From: Catenovulum adriaticum
GTDB lineage: Bacteria; Pseudomonadota; Gammaproteobacteria; Enterobacterales; Alteromonadaceae
Assembly (NCBI RefSeq): GCF_026725475.1
Contig: NZ_CP109965.1
Location: forward strand, 2,294,001 to 2,358,000
Reading direction: 5' to 3'
DNA: 64,000 nucleotides
The translations under genes were made by a program, and so were the position numbers. The number at the start of each line of letters is the position of its first letter. Position 1 is the first letter of the stretch. The notes beneath the pieces were generated by a model. The model saw nothing but the letters and a program-made list of their open reading frames with translations, did no database searches and was not told where the DNA came from. Shown in pieces: positions 9,000-18,952 of the stretch.

Positions 9000-10136
9000 T
9001 TATTTTTGAATAATAGCTTTAATGTGTGAAGTTACGCGACGGTTTTTAGCACGACCTTGCGCTGTATAGTTATCAGCAATTGGTTGGCTTTCACCTTCAC
9101 CAGTTGTTGTAATACGTGATTTAGAAACATTTAATCTGTCGACTAAATATTCGCCAACTTGAGCTGCACGTTTTTCAGATAACATTTGGTTATAAGAAGC
9201 AGGACCAGTTGAATCTGCGTGACCTACTAATTTAACATCTGTATCTGGATACTGGCGTAAGAAATCAGCTAATTTTTTAATTTCATCATAGTATTCGTTA
9301 GGAATATCTGCACTATCAAACGGGAAAGTTACATATAAATCCATAGATACTTCTTCTGCTAACTGAACTTTACAACCTTTAGCGTCTGTTTTAGCACCTG
9401 CAGGAGTTGCTGGACATTCGTCTTTATAGTCATAAACGCCGTCAGCGTCTCTATCAAATGGGCAACCTTGTGAATTAACACGAACACCAGCTGGTGTATT
9501 TGCACACATGTCTTGGCTGTTTACAACGCCATCGCCATCTGAATCTAAACCTTGGTTATCAACAGGCTGTACGTTTGAGCTAGATGAACTGCTAGATGAT
9601 TTGCTAGACGATTTAACATCACCAAATTGGTATTTAAGACCAATGCTCGGCATGCTATCAATTAAAACTTCATCTACGCTGTATAATAAGTCCCACATGA
9701 AAGTAGCAGACAAGTTAGGTTGAATATAATATTCATAACCTGCACCCGCTTTTACAACTGTTTCGCTAATATCACCTGCTGCGCCAGCATCTAAGTCATA
9801 TTTACCTAAACCAGCTTTCAATAAAATGCTGTTTTGACCAACCGGAGCATAGCGATATACACCATTTAATGATAATAAACTAACATCAGTGCTTACATTT
9901 GAAGATAAACCACGAGTGTCAGTATCAGCCATGTTGTAATCTAATTCTACAGCCCATTTATCATCAATCTGATAACCTAAGCCTAACCATGGACCAAAAC
10001 CTGAATCTAAGTTATGCACTTCAGTGTCGAACAAAAATAAATTTGCGCCGCCGGTCACATAAACAGGCTCTTCAGCCATTAGCGGGGCAGATAAAATAGC
10101 AGAGGCAAGTGCGGCTAGTTTAAATGACTTCTTCAT
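9000..10136 (-). CDS. OmpA/OprF-type outer membrane porin, paralogue 2
   Basis: Same architecture as the neighbour: signal peptide (about 1-21, SAPLMA), beta-barrel (22-175), thrombospondin-type-3 repeats (DSDGDGVVNSQDMC, DRDADGVYDYKDEC) and C-terminal OmpA domain (VKLVGHADSTG, NQMLSEKRA, NRRV). It differs mainly by a serine run (about residues 178-188) before the calcium-binding linker and by substitutions in the OmpA domain. 378 residues, equal to paralogue 1. Each gene has its own terminator and upstream region, so the two can be regulated independently. Confidence 0.93.
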   Translation of the reverse strand: MKKSFKLAALASAILSAPLMAEEPVYVTGGANLFLFDTEVHNLDSGFGPWLGLGYQIDDKWAVELDYNMADTDTRGLSSNVSTDVSLLSLNGVYRYAPVGQNSILLKAGLGKYDLDAGAAGDISETVVKAGAGYEYYIQPNLSATFMWDLLYSVDEVLIDSMPSIGLKYQFGDVKSSSKSSSSSSSSNVQPVDNQGLDSDGDGVVNSQDMCANTPAGVRVNSQGCPFDRDADGVYDYKDECPATPAGAKTDAKGCKVQLAEEVSMDLYVTFPFDSADIPNEYYDEIKKLADFLRQYPDTDVKLVGHADSTGPASYNQMLSEKRAAQVGEYLVDRLNVSKSRITTTGEGESQPIADNYTAQGRAKNRRVTSHIKAIIQK

Positions 10137-10633
10137 TATATATTCCTTAACCAGTTACGGGTTTATTAATATGAAAGTTAGTATCCCAATTACACCAACT
10201 TAAAACATCTATTAAATTTATATCCATCATATTTACATGATTTCGCTTATTCTTTTTATACAACCTAGTCTAGTAAACCAAAAAGGCGATACAAAGTAAG
10301 TCAAAAACCAAGATAAATTTAATTATTTGTGCATTAACCGACTTTTTCAATACAAAATATTCGATAAACTCTTATAAAGAATGTCGTCATAAACAACTTA
10401 TTGTTTATTTTTCGCACAACGTTGGTGCATTTTCATTCCCCACCATTTTAGAACAAATAACATACACTGAAAAGGACTAAAGCAATGAAAAGCATAATAT
10501 TTACATTTATTATGCGTTAATTGGCCTTTCTGAAAACTACAAGCGATTAAAAAATAATTTAGAGCATACTAAGCCGAGTGAATCTTTGTATTATTTTTAA
10601 GAAAGAGGCTTGAGATCAAAATTATAAACAGAG
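10137..10633. other. intergenic region upstream of OmpA paralogue 2
   Basis: About 500 bp without a supported gene. A short frame without a start codon (about 10485-10600 on +) can be read but is not convincing. The part next to 10136 should contain the promoter of the leftward OmpA gene. Confidence 0.4.
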
Positions 10634-11617
10634 CTACTGAATATTTAATATACGTTGCGCGAGTTGTCTACCACTTAAAAAAGCGCCTTCAATTCTCCCA
10701 GCTTGACACCAGTCCCCACAAAAACCAACGCCATATTCGGCTTGCCAGTAATAACTTTGTTTAATGTTTTTACTACAAATCCGAGCGTAAGGGTGATGAT
10801 AGCTATAATGATTAACACATTCGCCCAATTTATTATCTGAAAATATCTGCTCTAGCTGTAATAATCCCAGCTTCACAAAACTAGAGGTGGCGTTATATTT
10901 ATACATTTGTGTAGCACCATCAGTAAAATGCATTAACCATGTTTGCCCGTTAGCATTTCTATTTGGTTTAGCACTCACCTGTCCTAAATAATCAATAGGT
11001 CTATCTTTAACAAATGACCATGCCATCTCTGTTTTTATTGGGGTAGCCAGTTGCACAGCCAAAACCTGTGTGGCCTGCACTTCAATATCGGGTAAATCAA
11101 AGGTTTGAATTAACGTCTCATCAAATAAATCAGCCGCCAATGGAAGCGGAAGCGCCATCACCACCGTATCATAAGGGCCAGACTGTGTATGATTGCTTAA
11201 TTGTGCGTACCATTGATTATTTTTACGGCTAACTTTTTCAACATGTTGCTGTAAATAGACATGACTGGAAGATAACAGTTCGACCACAGGCGCTTGCGCA
11301 TTTTTAAATCCAATATACCTTGCTTGTCTATCTGGTGAAGGATGAGAATTATAATTATCAGTCAGCCAAGGTGTTGGCTGCCATAATTGAACAATACCTG
11401 ATTGATGCCAATTATCAACTTGAGTTTTAAAAAGCGGTTCTCGAGCAGTAAAATATTGGGCACCCAAGTCAAGGTCTGCCCAAGGTAAATGCCGAGTGTA
11501 TAACCGTCCACCAACACGCGTGGCGCGATCAAACACAGTCACTTGATGGCCTGCTTTTTCTAACAAGTCTGCACAGGCTGCGCCTGACATACCTGCGCCG
11601 ACAATTAAGGTTTTCAT
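10634..11617 (-). CDS. FAD-dependent amine-oxidase-like oxidoreductase
   Basis: Flavoprotein of the renalase/amine-oxidase group. The N-terminal dinucleotide-binding fold GAGMSGAACADLLEKAG (residues 7-23) is followed by VFDRATRVGGRL (28-39), the typical second GG motif. The C-terminal FAD motif is GVGFCGDWC...GRIEGAFLSG (about 295-320). 327 residues, as in bacterial renalase-like proteins. Substrate cannot be told from sequence. No operon partner: long non-coding stretches lie on both sides. Confidence 0.85.
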   Translation of the reverse strand: MKTLIVGAGMSGAACADLLEKAGHQVTVFDRATRVGGRLYTRHLPWADLDLGAQYFTAREPLFKTQVDNWHQSGIVQLWQPTPWLTDNYNSHPSPDRQARYIGFKNAQAPVVELLSSSHVYLQQHVEKVSRKNNQWYAQLSNHTQSGPYDTVVMALPLPLAADLFDETLIQTFDLPDIEVQATQVLAVQLATPIKTEMAWSFVKDRPIDYLGQVSAKPNRNANGQTWLMHFTDGATQMYKYNATSSFVKLGLLQLEQIFSDNKLGECVNHYSYHHPYARICSKNIKQSYYWQAEYGVGFCGDWCQAGRIEGAFLSGRQLAQRILNIQ

Positions 11618-12439
11618 TCTTTGTCCTCAATCTGCTTTAAACGCAAAATACACAATAGGTACTAATTAAACCAACGCGTATGCATATTTAGCTCTTAAAA
11701 ATTTAGACCCTAAAACACAGGTTTAATTTCACTGGCAACCCGAATCAAAAAATCAACGAATAACAGAATGTAAAGCAAGCAGATATTAATTGAATTTAAG
11801 AAATCGTTATTGATTATTTAACTATATACAGTCACTAATGGTGAACAGATCTTTCATCTATAATAAATTGACAGCTGGCAGGGGTCTTATATGGACTCCC
11901 GATTAATGTCAAAAACAAAAATTGAAATAAACAAGATGCTCGCTTATATACGGGCTCAAATTGAGAAGCTACCTCTTGCCTCTAATGTATTCGCACCTTC
12001 ATAACTTTTCTGTTGAGCAGTTTTTTAAACTTCAGACCCTAGCACAACCATATGTAGCCTCATTATTAATCATAATATAGGCCATTGAGCTGACGCCACA
12101 TCAATTAACACTTAAACAATTTATGAAAATTCGCGATATGGCTAAATATAAACAAAAGCTAATGCAAATTTTATTTAGCTTAAAGATTATTTATTAGCCT
12201 ACAAACGTTGAATTAAGCCGATGAGGCCATCTCATCATCTCATTGGGGCCTTGCCAGTAGAAAATGGTCTGAGATAAATTGGATATTAATCATTGCCAGT
12301 CATCTGCAAGGTAGCATTGAGGTGTGCTGACAGCGCACCTTTTAGCAAAACAGCGCCTAGGTTTTAAAAATTTAACCAATCAGACGCTATCTATATTTAA
12401 CGAGCTCACACTTTATTTTGATAAGTTTATAGACAGGTG
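11618..12439. other. long intergenic region with decayed coding traces
   Basis: 820 bp between two leftward genes. On + a small frame at 11891-12004 (37 codons, with AGGGG before its ATG) overlaps a second frame at 11985-12197. That second frame reads 71 codons with a single internal TAG and has coding-like composition (for example VEQFFKLQTLAQPYVASL). This looks like the remnant of a lost gene. I recognise no family. The rest shows nothing. Confidence 0.3.
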
Positions 12440-13507
12440 TTAAGCCGCTTTGTTGTTTTCTAAACGAGCTCTAACTTGTGCGGGAAATTTTACTTGCCGC
12501 CATAATGCATCACGCAGCTCTGAGGTATCCTGATAATTGCCAGCCATAATCCAATTAATAAGCGGTTGTGGATCATCTGGAAATATCACCTGCCCTGCCT
12601 GAGTTTGCTCGAGCCATTGCTCAACTTCATCAAAATTTAATTGATTCATTACGCTAGCTAACCCAAGTAATTCTAAAGTATAGGCATTGCTCGCTTGCTC
12701 AAATTGACCATTCAGGGGTTTTAATAGAATACGTTTACCAAAACATAAAGCTTCACTTGATAGCTCAAAACCTGCATTGGCAATAATTCCGCTACAATCT
12801 GCAATATCCTGTTTAAACCCTGTTTTACTAACGCGACGAAAATGAATATGTTCATGATCTTCATCTGCCGTTAAATCTGGGTGGTAACAATAAAATTCAA
12901 AATCACAAAAATCTGCTATCAATTGCTTAATTTGAGTTAAAGATTCAAATGGTAAATAAACAAGAATCTTATTATCAACCACATTCAATTTATTTGGGCT
13001 TTCGATAAAAGGTGGAATAATGTTGGCATCAAAGTGATACCAATGTACCCCTAAATTAAATTGGCAAGGCGCAAAATATTTGAGAATTTTTTTATCTGTC
13101 CACTTTGCTTTTTGCATTGGAATATTCTGTAAAAAAGAAGCCTGATGAGAAATACTAATACTCGGCACATGTTGAGCTCTTGCGGCCCACGCCGATATAG
13201 GCTCAAAATCATTTAGAACAAGATCATATGATGATAAATCAAGCGTTTTAATATCCTGTCTCAACTGATTAAATTTAAGCGATTTAATCGTTGAAAATGT
13301 ATCGACCTCCCCATTCTGATAACAAAATGACATACCTTTTCGTACTTGATACTCACCAAATACATCCATGTCAAAAAATTTATCAGCATTACGGCCCGAA
13401 AATAAGAAATCAACATCAATGTTTAATTCATTAAACCGTTTAGCCATAATCCTTGCACGACTAATATGACCATTTCCTGTGCCTTGCACACCATAAAGTA
13501 TTTTCAT
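12440..13507 (-). CDS. glycosyltransferase, MurG/UGT-like (MJ1255/VC2487 type)
   Basis: GT-B-fold glycosyltransferase. The N-terminus reads MKILYGVQGTGNGHISRA, the glycine-rich GNGH loop of MurG/UGT-like enzymes. The C-terminal donor-binding region contains ANAGFELSSEALCFGKRIL (about residues 242-261). 355 residues, complete. It starts 5 bp after the PAP2-phosphatase gene ends, so the two form an operon, suggesting lipid-linked or lipid-modifying sugar chemistry. Acceptor and sugar are unknown. Confidence 0.82.
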   Translation of the reverse strand: MKILYGVQGTGNGHISRARIMAKRFNELNIDVDFLFSGRNADKFFDMDVFGEYQVRKGMSFCYQNGEVDTFSTIKSLKFNQLRQDIKTLDLSSYDLVLNDFEPISAWAARAQHVPSISISHQASFLQNIPMQKAKWTDKKILKYFAPCQFNLGVHWYHFDANIIPPFIESPNKLNVVDNKILVYLPFESLTQIKQLIADFCDFEFYCYHPDLTADEDHEHIHFRRVSKTGFKQDIADCSGIIANAGFELSSEALCFGKRILLKPLNGQFEQASNAYTLELLGLASVMNQLNFDEVEQWLEQTQAGQVIFPDDPQPLINWIMAGNYQDTSELRDALWRQVKFPAQVRARLENNKAA

Positions 13508-13512
13508 ATAAC

Positions 13513-14049
13513 TTAAAGTACCAAATTTAAACTAAACCATGCACTCATAAACCCAAGCGTTGCGCCTGCAATAATATCAGTTGGAAAATGCACACCTAAT
13601 AAAACGCGAGATAAGCCAATTAAACTAGCCCAGCTATAAGCTAATACCGAAAAGCTAGGATAAAAATAACTCACGACGGTTGCCATTAAAAAAGCGGCTG
13701 CCGTATGACCGGACGGCAAACTAAATTTATCACTAGGTTGAATATGAGCTGATACTAATAAATCCGACGGTCGAATACGTTTAAAAGCTTTCTTTAATAC
13801 AAAGTAAGATGGGAGCTCTAATAAAAATGCGACTAGCCCCACAACCAAAAACCAAAAACCTTGCTGTTCAACAATCGCTAACAGAATAGCCAACGCTAAA
13901 TAAAAATGACCATCCCCGGATCTCGAAATCATTCTAACCCAGCGCATGTCCTTATTTTGTGTCGTTGAAAAAATCCAGCCAAATAATTGTTGATCTTTTG
14001 CCGTAATTAAATTCATCTCAGCCTCAATTTTAGCCATCCATAAATTCAT
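13513..14049 (-). CDS. PAP2-family membrane phosphatase
   Basis: Type 2 phosphatidic acid phosphatase/undecaprenyl-diphosphatase-like membrane enzyme. It has all three catalytic motifs: KKAFKRIRP, PSGHTAAAF and SRVLLGVHFPTD, embedded in about five hydrophobic segments. The start is uncertain: I chose the first ATG (14049, about 178 residues); a TTG at 14070 would add 7 residues. It is the first gene of a two-gene leftward operon with the glycosyltransferase. The lipid substrate is not determined by sequence. Confidence 0.88.
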   Translation of the reverse strand: MNLWMAKIEAEMNLITAKDQQLFGWIFSTTQNKDMRWVRMISRSGDGHFYLALAILLAIVEQQGFWFLVVGLVAFLLELPSYFVLKKAFKRIRPSDLLVSAHIQPSDKFSLPSGHTAAAFLMATVVSYFYPSFSVLAYSWASLIGLSRVLLGVHFPTDIIAGATLGFMSAWFSLNLVL

Positions 14050-14182
14050 AATACGGAGCAAGTATGACAAAAACTTTAATCAAATAGGACAGATATATGA
14101 CAAATTAAGTCTCAGTTTTAACTTGGAATTCCCACTTACAGATGTTTATAATGAGGTATAAAAACTAATTAAGGCAGTTAAT

Positions 14183-14689
14183 ATGGAATTCACAACTTCG
14201 ATTTTATGCGATACCTACACAGATATGGTTGATGTAGCCGAACCCATGCTAAGTACTTACGGTGGCATAGACTCTTTTTTCGGAAGCATTCGTACTGTGA
14301 AATGTTTTGAACATAGCGGCCTAATTAGCTCAATTGTTGAAGAAGATGGCAGTGGGCGCGTTTTGCTAATTGACGGTGGTGGTTCGCTACGCAGAGCGCT
14401 TGTTGACGCTGAAATAGCAGAAACCGCAGCAGCAAATAACTGGGAAGGTATTATTTGTTATGGTGCCGTCCGAGACGTTGACGATTTAGAAGAAATAGAC
14501 ATAGGCATTCAAGCCCTTGCGTCAATTCCCGTAGGCGCAGATAACGACGATACAGGCGAAATAGACGTAGCCGTTAATTTTGCTGGCGTAACATTTTTAC
14601 CAGAAGACTATGTTTATGCCGACACCACAGGAGTTGTTCTATCGCCAGAACCGCTAACGCTTGACGATAATGAATTTGAAGAAGCCTAA
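14183..14689 (+). CDS. rraA: ribonuclease E inhibitor RraA
   Basis: Regulator of RNase E activity in the RraA/MenG-like fold. It begins EFTTSILCDTYTDMVDV and carries the conserved GGYGSIDSFFG-like stretch (YGGIDSFFGSIRTVKCFE) and NWEGIICYGAVRD near residue 91. 168 residues against 161 in E. coli, with a slightly longer acidic C-terminus (residues 153-168). Single-gene unit with its own hairpin terminator. Confidence 0.95.
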   Translation: MEFTTSILCDTYTDMVDVAEPMLSTYGGIDSFFGSIRTVKCFEHSGLISSIVEEDGSGRVLLIDGGGSLRRALVDAEIAETAAANNWEGIICYGAVRDVDDLEEIDIGIQALASIPVGADNDDTGEIDVAVNFAGVTFLPEDYVYADTTGVVLSPEPLTLDDNEFEEA

Positions 14690-14731
14690 TTAACCTCAGA
14701 ATTGATCCAAACTAACCAGAATAACAATCAA

Positions 14732-14774
14732 TAAAGCTAAGCCAGTGTCATAACTGAGCTTAGCCTTTTTTAAT
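14732..14774 (+). terminator. rho-independent terminator after rraA
   Basis: Hairpin GCTAAGC...GCTTAGC (with CAG/CTG pairs towards an AT-rich loop) followed by a run of six T residues, 45 bp after the rraA stop. Confidence 0.8.
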
Positions 14775-14848
14775 TATTTTAGTTTCATTGAGCATGCTTA
14801 CCTTTAAAGCAACTTATCAAACAGACAACTCGTTTAGAAACTATTTTA

Positions 14849-15916
14849 TTATTCAAGCAATGCTTTCCAATTTACATCAGTCGATTTAATTCTAAAGTTA
14901 CCTATGTAATGTAAATAATCACCCGGCATGACCTGAGTATCTAGAGGCGGATTAACCTCTAGAAAATTGCCATTTTTTTCTTTAGCAATCGCTAATACGG
15001 TGGCGTCGTGGATATTTTTAAAATGCTCAAAATAAACTTGAAATGCCATGTTTTGCTCTATTTCAACTGGCACTTGTATCGAATATTGAGTATCGCCAAA
15101 TAAATTAGATAACAACTGCTCTTGCACTCGACTGGCACCTGGATCTTGCATTGAGCGTACTAAAATTTCAGCTATCTTAGACGAGCTACACTCAACGTTA
15201 GGACAGTGGCTGCGCAATAAATCTACTTTTGATTCATCATCGAACCAAGCTGTGATATGACAGCTAGCATCAACCAGCGGCGAAAGTTTAAGTGCGCAAG
15301 TTAAAGTTTGGTCATCTGTTTGACCATAAATAATAATACGATCTGCTTGGCTGGCTGCCACTCTTTCTAAATCGCTATCCAGGGTAAATGAATTCAATTT
15401 TGCAAAATCAACCCATTCTGCACGGTTTAATAAAGGATGCTCCGTTTCAGTTAAATCGCATAAAATAATACGCCGCCCTTCTCGCTGGGTGTCTGCTAAA
15501 ATATGCTTCACCATATCGTCTGTTATTTTATGGTGATAACCAAATAAAATAATGTGGTTTTGGTAGTGCTTAAAATTTTTATTACCCATAATCGACCGCT
15601 TAAAATAATAAGTTAAACTTTGCCCAGCTTTAGCCAAGAAAGCACCAAATAATATCAACCCCATTGGAATTTGAAACAACCAAACCCAGGTTCGTCCAAA
15701 TAAGGTTTGAGGGCTAAAATCGCCATAACCGACTGTACTGGTTGTTACGACATAATAATAAGGATAAATTTGCCAATGGGTCAATTGCGCCTCGCCAGCC
15801 CAATATAACCCTAACCAACTCAACACTATGTGTAACAACAATAAGATTAAAATTAAAAACCAGCTAAACTCACTAATCTGATGCTGGAAAAACCTTAAAA
15901 CGCGCCTGATCATCAT
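14849..15916 (-). CDS. potassium channel with RCK/TrkA-N domain (Kch-like)
   Basis: Two-transmembrane ion channel fused to a cytoplasmic NAD-binding domain. Residues 15-37 and about 75-100 are membrane helices around the pore, with selectivity filter TSTVGYGDFSP near residue 58. The TrkA-N Rossmann domain begins near 120 (HIILFGYHHK), and a TrkA-C-like domain (about 270-355) ends the protein. 355 residues. It stands alone, with no obvious operon partner. Confidence 0.9.
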   Translation of the reverse strand: MMIRRVLRFFQHQISEFSWFLILILLLLHIVLSWLGLYWAGEAQLTHWQIYPYYYVVTTSTVGYGDFSPQTLFGRTWVWLFQIPMGLILFGAFLAKAGQSLTYYFKRSIMGNKNFKHYQNHIILFGYHHKITDDMVKHILADTQREGRRIILCDLTETEHPLLNRAEWVDFAKLNSFTLDSDLERVAASQADRIIIYGQTDDQTLTCALKLSPLVDASCHITAWFDDESKVDLLRSHCPNVECSSSKIAEILVRSMQDPGASRVQEQLLSNLFGDTQYSIQVPVEIEQNMAFQVYFEHFKNIHDATVLAIAKEKNGNFLEVNPPLDTQVMPGDYLHYIGNFRIKSTDVNWKALLE

Positions 15917-16205
15917 TACTGTATTTTATCACCTCAGATTAATAAGCTGCCTTAAGCACCTTTAATAATTTTATTATTTATCATTGAGTTACAAATTAAC
16001 ATGACAATACTGTCACATAACGCCAATATAAAACACCGTTTTTGTAAATAAATTAATACACCCCGACCTATAATATTCAGCGCCACGTCTGTTAAAAATT
16101 AGTAAAAATTCCTTTATTGCGGCATTCTTTATTCAACAAAGCCGACAAATTCAATCTTGTAATGCATCGCGCTATAACAAACAGCATAAAACTGGAGTAT
16201 ATGTT

Positions 16206-16508
16206 ATGAAAAAACTAACCGCATTTTTACTTGCTAGCAGTTTCACTGCAAGTTGTTTTGCTGCTAATGAAGCCAATATTTATCAATGTATTAATAAGCA
16301 AACTCTGACACAAAACCCAAGTTGCATTGCAAATACTATTGCCAGTCATCCAAATTTACAAATTGAACTGAATGCAATTAATCAGCAAGCGGCACATTTA
16401 GATAAAGATAAAGTGCTATCTTTGATGCGTATGAACCCCAACGATTTATCTATTGAGGTAGTCGCGCTCAGTGAAGAAAAAACCAAACTAACGAATAGCA
16501 AACTTTAA
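16206..16508 (+). CDS. small secreted protein of unknown function
   Basis: 100 residues with a clear signal peptide (MKKLTAFLLASSFTASCFA, cleavage about residue 19). The mature part is about 80 residues with two cysteines (C28 and C39) in CINKQTLTQNPSC, which could form a disulfide. A GGAG ribosome-binding site precedes the ATG. Its 3' end overlaps the convergent ligase gene by 4 bp. No family recognised; the secreted nature is the only solid inference. Confidence 0.6.
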   Translation: MKKLTAFLLASSFTASCFAANEANIYQCINKQTLTQNPSCIANTIASHPNLQIELNAINQQAAHLDKDKVLSLMRMNPNDLSIEVVALSEEKTKLTNSKL

Positions 16509-17359
16509 TTTTTATTTAATCTTGCATCCGATCTAACTCTTAAATATACGGGGAATCTTGGCAAACCTGTTTTGGTTTCCCCTGTATATTTGTAAGTTAT
16601 TACACTACCAATTGGTGGAGGCGATCTGCGTTGTGCGTCACTAAATCCACTACCAATTTTAAATACCAGCCCAGCACTATTTTTAACTCGAATAGCCCCA
16701 AGCATATCTTGGTATTTCCCTTTACCTTTTAAATGTTCAATCACGGTAGCTTCAGCGTCAACAAACTGTTTTAATTTCAGCAAATCATCATTACGTTTGT
16801 GGCTATATATAGAGCTTCCCTTGTGTAACATTAACCCCTCAGCTCCTTTAGCGGTATATGCATCCAGCAATTGAGCTAATTCAACATGGCTTTTTACTTT
16901 AAACTGCGGTACGAGATAAAGGTATGGGCTCGCACTAAGCTTAATCACTTTTTTAAGTTCAGTTAAACGCTGATTAAACGGCTTTGCTAATTCAGGTAAA
17001 TCAAATACTCGATATTGCACAATTTTCCACTGCGAACTTGCATGATGAGAACGCACTATGCCTGAAACTTTTGCAAATTGTTGACGTGCTATCCAAAGCT
17101 CGCCATCGAGCGCTATGTTGGGAAAATTTTCCGTAAAATAAGCTGGCGCAGCTATAGCATTCCCGCCGCGACTCCATAGCTGTTGCCCATCCCAATAGGC
17201 TCGAACGCCATCATACTTTTCGCTTACCCAATAATCATCAAGTTTAATCGATTGATGGTAAACCTTAGCTAGCATCATTCCATCAGGCTTAGCTAAAGCG
17301 ACACTTGAAAATAATAAGAGCGCTAACCAATAGGCAAAACCGTAGATAACTTTTTCCAT
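16505..17359 (-). CDS. ATP-dependent DNA ligase with signal peptide (Lig E-like)
   Basis: Minimal ATP-dependent DNA ligase. The nucleotidyl-transfer motif I is SEKYDGVRAYW (adenylated lysine near residue 48). Further motifs are ALDGELWI (near 80), AEGLMLHKG (motif IV, near 174) and LLKLKQF (motif V, near 193). A C-terminal OB-fold domain follows. An N-terminal hydrophobic leader (about residues 1-23, ending SVALA) predicts export to the periplasm, as in Lig E enzymes of Vibrio, Haemophilus and Neisseria. 284 residues, normal for this minimal form. Possible roles in extracellular DNA or competence are inference. Confidence 0.88.
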   Translation of the reverse strand: MEKVIYGFAYWLALLLFSSVALAKPDGMMLAKVYHQSIKLDDYWVSEKYDGVRAYWDGQQLWSRGGNAIAAPAYFTENFPNIALDGELWIARQQFAKVSGIVRSHHASSQWKIVQYRVFDLPELAKPFNQRLTELKKVIKLSASPYLYLVPQFKVKSHVELAQLLDAYTAKGAEGLMLHKGSSIYSHKRNDDLLKLKQFVDAEATVIEHLKGKGKYQDMLGAIRVKNSAGLVFKIGSGFSDAQRRSPPPIGSVITYKYTGETKTGLPRFPVYLRVRSDARLNKN

Positions 17360-17419
17360 TTTAAATTTGCATTAATGAGCTCAATCAATAATGCAATTCC
17401 TCCTTGAATGAGTTCGTTA

Positions 17420-18307
17420 TTACTTAATTTGTAAATTAAATTTTTCCATTAGCGAAGTTGCTAAATTATTATCATAATAGGCTGCTTCATTCACAAAAGC
17501 AGTATATACCGTTTTCTCACCTTGATAAGGAATCACTTCTCCATCAAAGGTTATAAATAAAGGGTCGCCTGGGTGTAATTCAGAAAAATCATTGTCTTGC
17601 ACATTTTGATGTACCATCCCTATCCGCTCACCATTATCATCCAGTGGTAATGTTACACTTGTGATAAATCGAAACGCTTCAATTTGTGTAGGCAAATCGG
17701 GCAACGAATTTCGATTATACAAATCAACAAAATCTAAAATAATTTGAGTCAGGCGTTCACTTTGCTCAAATACATCATGACGCAATACCGATTGAGGAAC
17801 AGGCCCTACTTCCACAATCACCCCATAGCGCCCTGTTGTACATAACAGGTGGTGCTCGTCGTTCGGTTTATGATCTTCATCACAAAATATGACGGCTTCT
17901 GGCATGTTAGATTTAACATAAGCAGCCAATAAATTATAGAAAGTACCACTTTGCGGCATTAATAAAGTGGGCCCCATATTACTGGTAGTCGTATGTAAAT
18001 CTATCACTAAATCAGATTTAGAATCGCCTTTTGGGCCAATTAATTGGTTGAGCACTTTGGCTCGAGATTCTTCGTAAGATCCAAGCGACTCATCAGCTAA
18101 TTTATCTGACGAAAATTGACGATTTAAATCGTTATCAACATATCGTCGATTTATCTCAAACGCTTTTGGATTACCATGAATTAACTCTGTCTTAAAACTA
18201 TCACGACTAATAGGATGATTGTCTTTTTGCCACTTTTTCATTAAATATACACCTGTGATCTCATTTCCATGAGTACCACAGACAATTGCAACTTGATTAA
18301 TAGACAT
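17420..18307 (-). CDS. aspartoacylase / succinylglutamate desuccinylase family
   Basis: Zinc carboxypeptidase-like hydrolase. The zinc ligands are in CGTHGNEITG (H and E near residues 13-16) and DLHTTTSNMG (H near 104). A carboxypeptidase-like glutamate lies in VIVEVGPV (near 166). 295 residues, typical of bacterial aspartoacylase (N-acetylaspartate deacetylase) rather than the longer AstE. No arginine-catabolism genes are adjacent, which also favours aspartoacylase. Single-gene unit. Confidence 0.85.
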   Translation of the reverse strand: MSINQVAIVCGTHGNEITGVYLMKKWQKDNHPISRDSFKTELIHGNPKAFEINRRYVDNDLNRQFSSDKLADESLGSYEESRAKVLNQLIGPKGDSKSDLVIDLHTTTSNMGPTLLMPQSGTFYNLLAAYVKSNMPEAVIFCDEDHKPNDEHHLLCTTGRYGVIVEVGPVPQSVLRHDVFEQSERLTQIILDFVDLYNRNSLPDLPTQIEAFRFITSVTLPLDDNGERIGMVHQNVQDNDFSELHPGDPLFITFDGEVIPYQGEKTVYTAFVNEAAYYDNNLATSLMEKFNLQIK

Positions 18308-18581
18308 AAAACGCTCTAAATAAAGTTTTAACTTGAATAACTGTAAATTTAGCAGAATAACGGAAAAGATTTTAATTACTTATAAATATATATTAGCTGT
18401 TTTGGCTTGGTTGCGTGTTTTTTATTCAACCCGTGCTGTTATGCTTACAATTATTTTTATTTGAGCAAAGGTAGCAAGCAGAGTACGAGCTAACAAACAC
18501 AGTCATTTTATTGACCCCATTTATGGCATCAAACCTGCATTATTAGCTTATATAACTAAGCAATTAATTACCGAGGTAAAT

Positions 18582-18809
18582 ATGATCCCTAGCATTTCAA
18601 CCCAAACTAATCCGCTTTCTAATCAAGCAACGCCCGTAAATAACAACCTCACGTCCTCATCTGAAACAATAAAAAGCAATAACACAATATCTGCAGAGCA
18701 AGCCCAAGCATTGATGCAAAAAATAACTCAAGCAAAACCTAATGAGTTGCTCAATTCGGTGAATGTTTCACAACTACACTCAAACCAAACATTTAGCTTA
18801 ATGGCATAA
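18582..18809 (+). CDS. small Ser/Asn/Gln-rich protein of unknown function
   Basis: 75 codons starting with ATG behind a CGAGG ribosome-binding site. No signal peptide or membrane segment. The first half is rich in Ser, Thr, Asn and Gln, and the second half is a plausible helix (AEQAQALMQKITQA). It lies about 140 bp upstream of the PilZ gene on the same strand. I recognise no family; the decent ribosome-binding site and complete frame are the only support. Confidence 0.45.
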   Translation: MIPSISTQTNPLSNQATPVNNNLTSSSETIKSNNTISAEQAQALMQKITQAKPNELLNSVNVSQLHSNQTFSLMA

Positions 18810-18952
18810 TATATACTTGACTAATTTCATAGGCCACTTAATATGAACACAAGTCAGTTAATCTTTTTACCAGTATAACTTTATACCGTTTTTTCTCTTT
18901 CGGTATAGACTATGCTAAATTTGGTTTATCTAATAAATTTGATAGCAACTTA

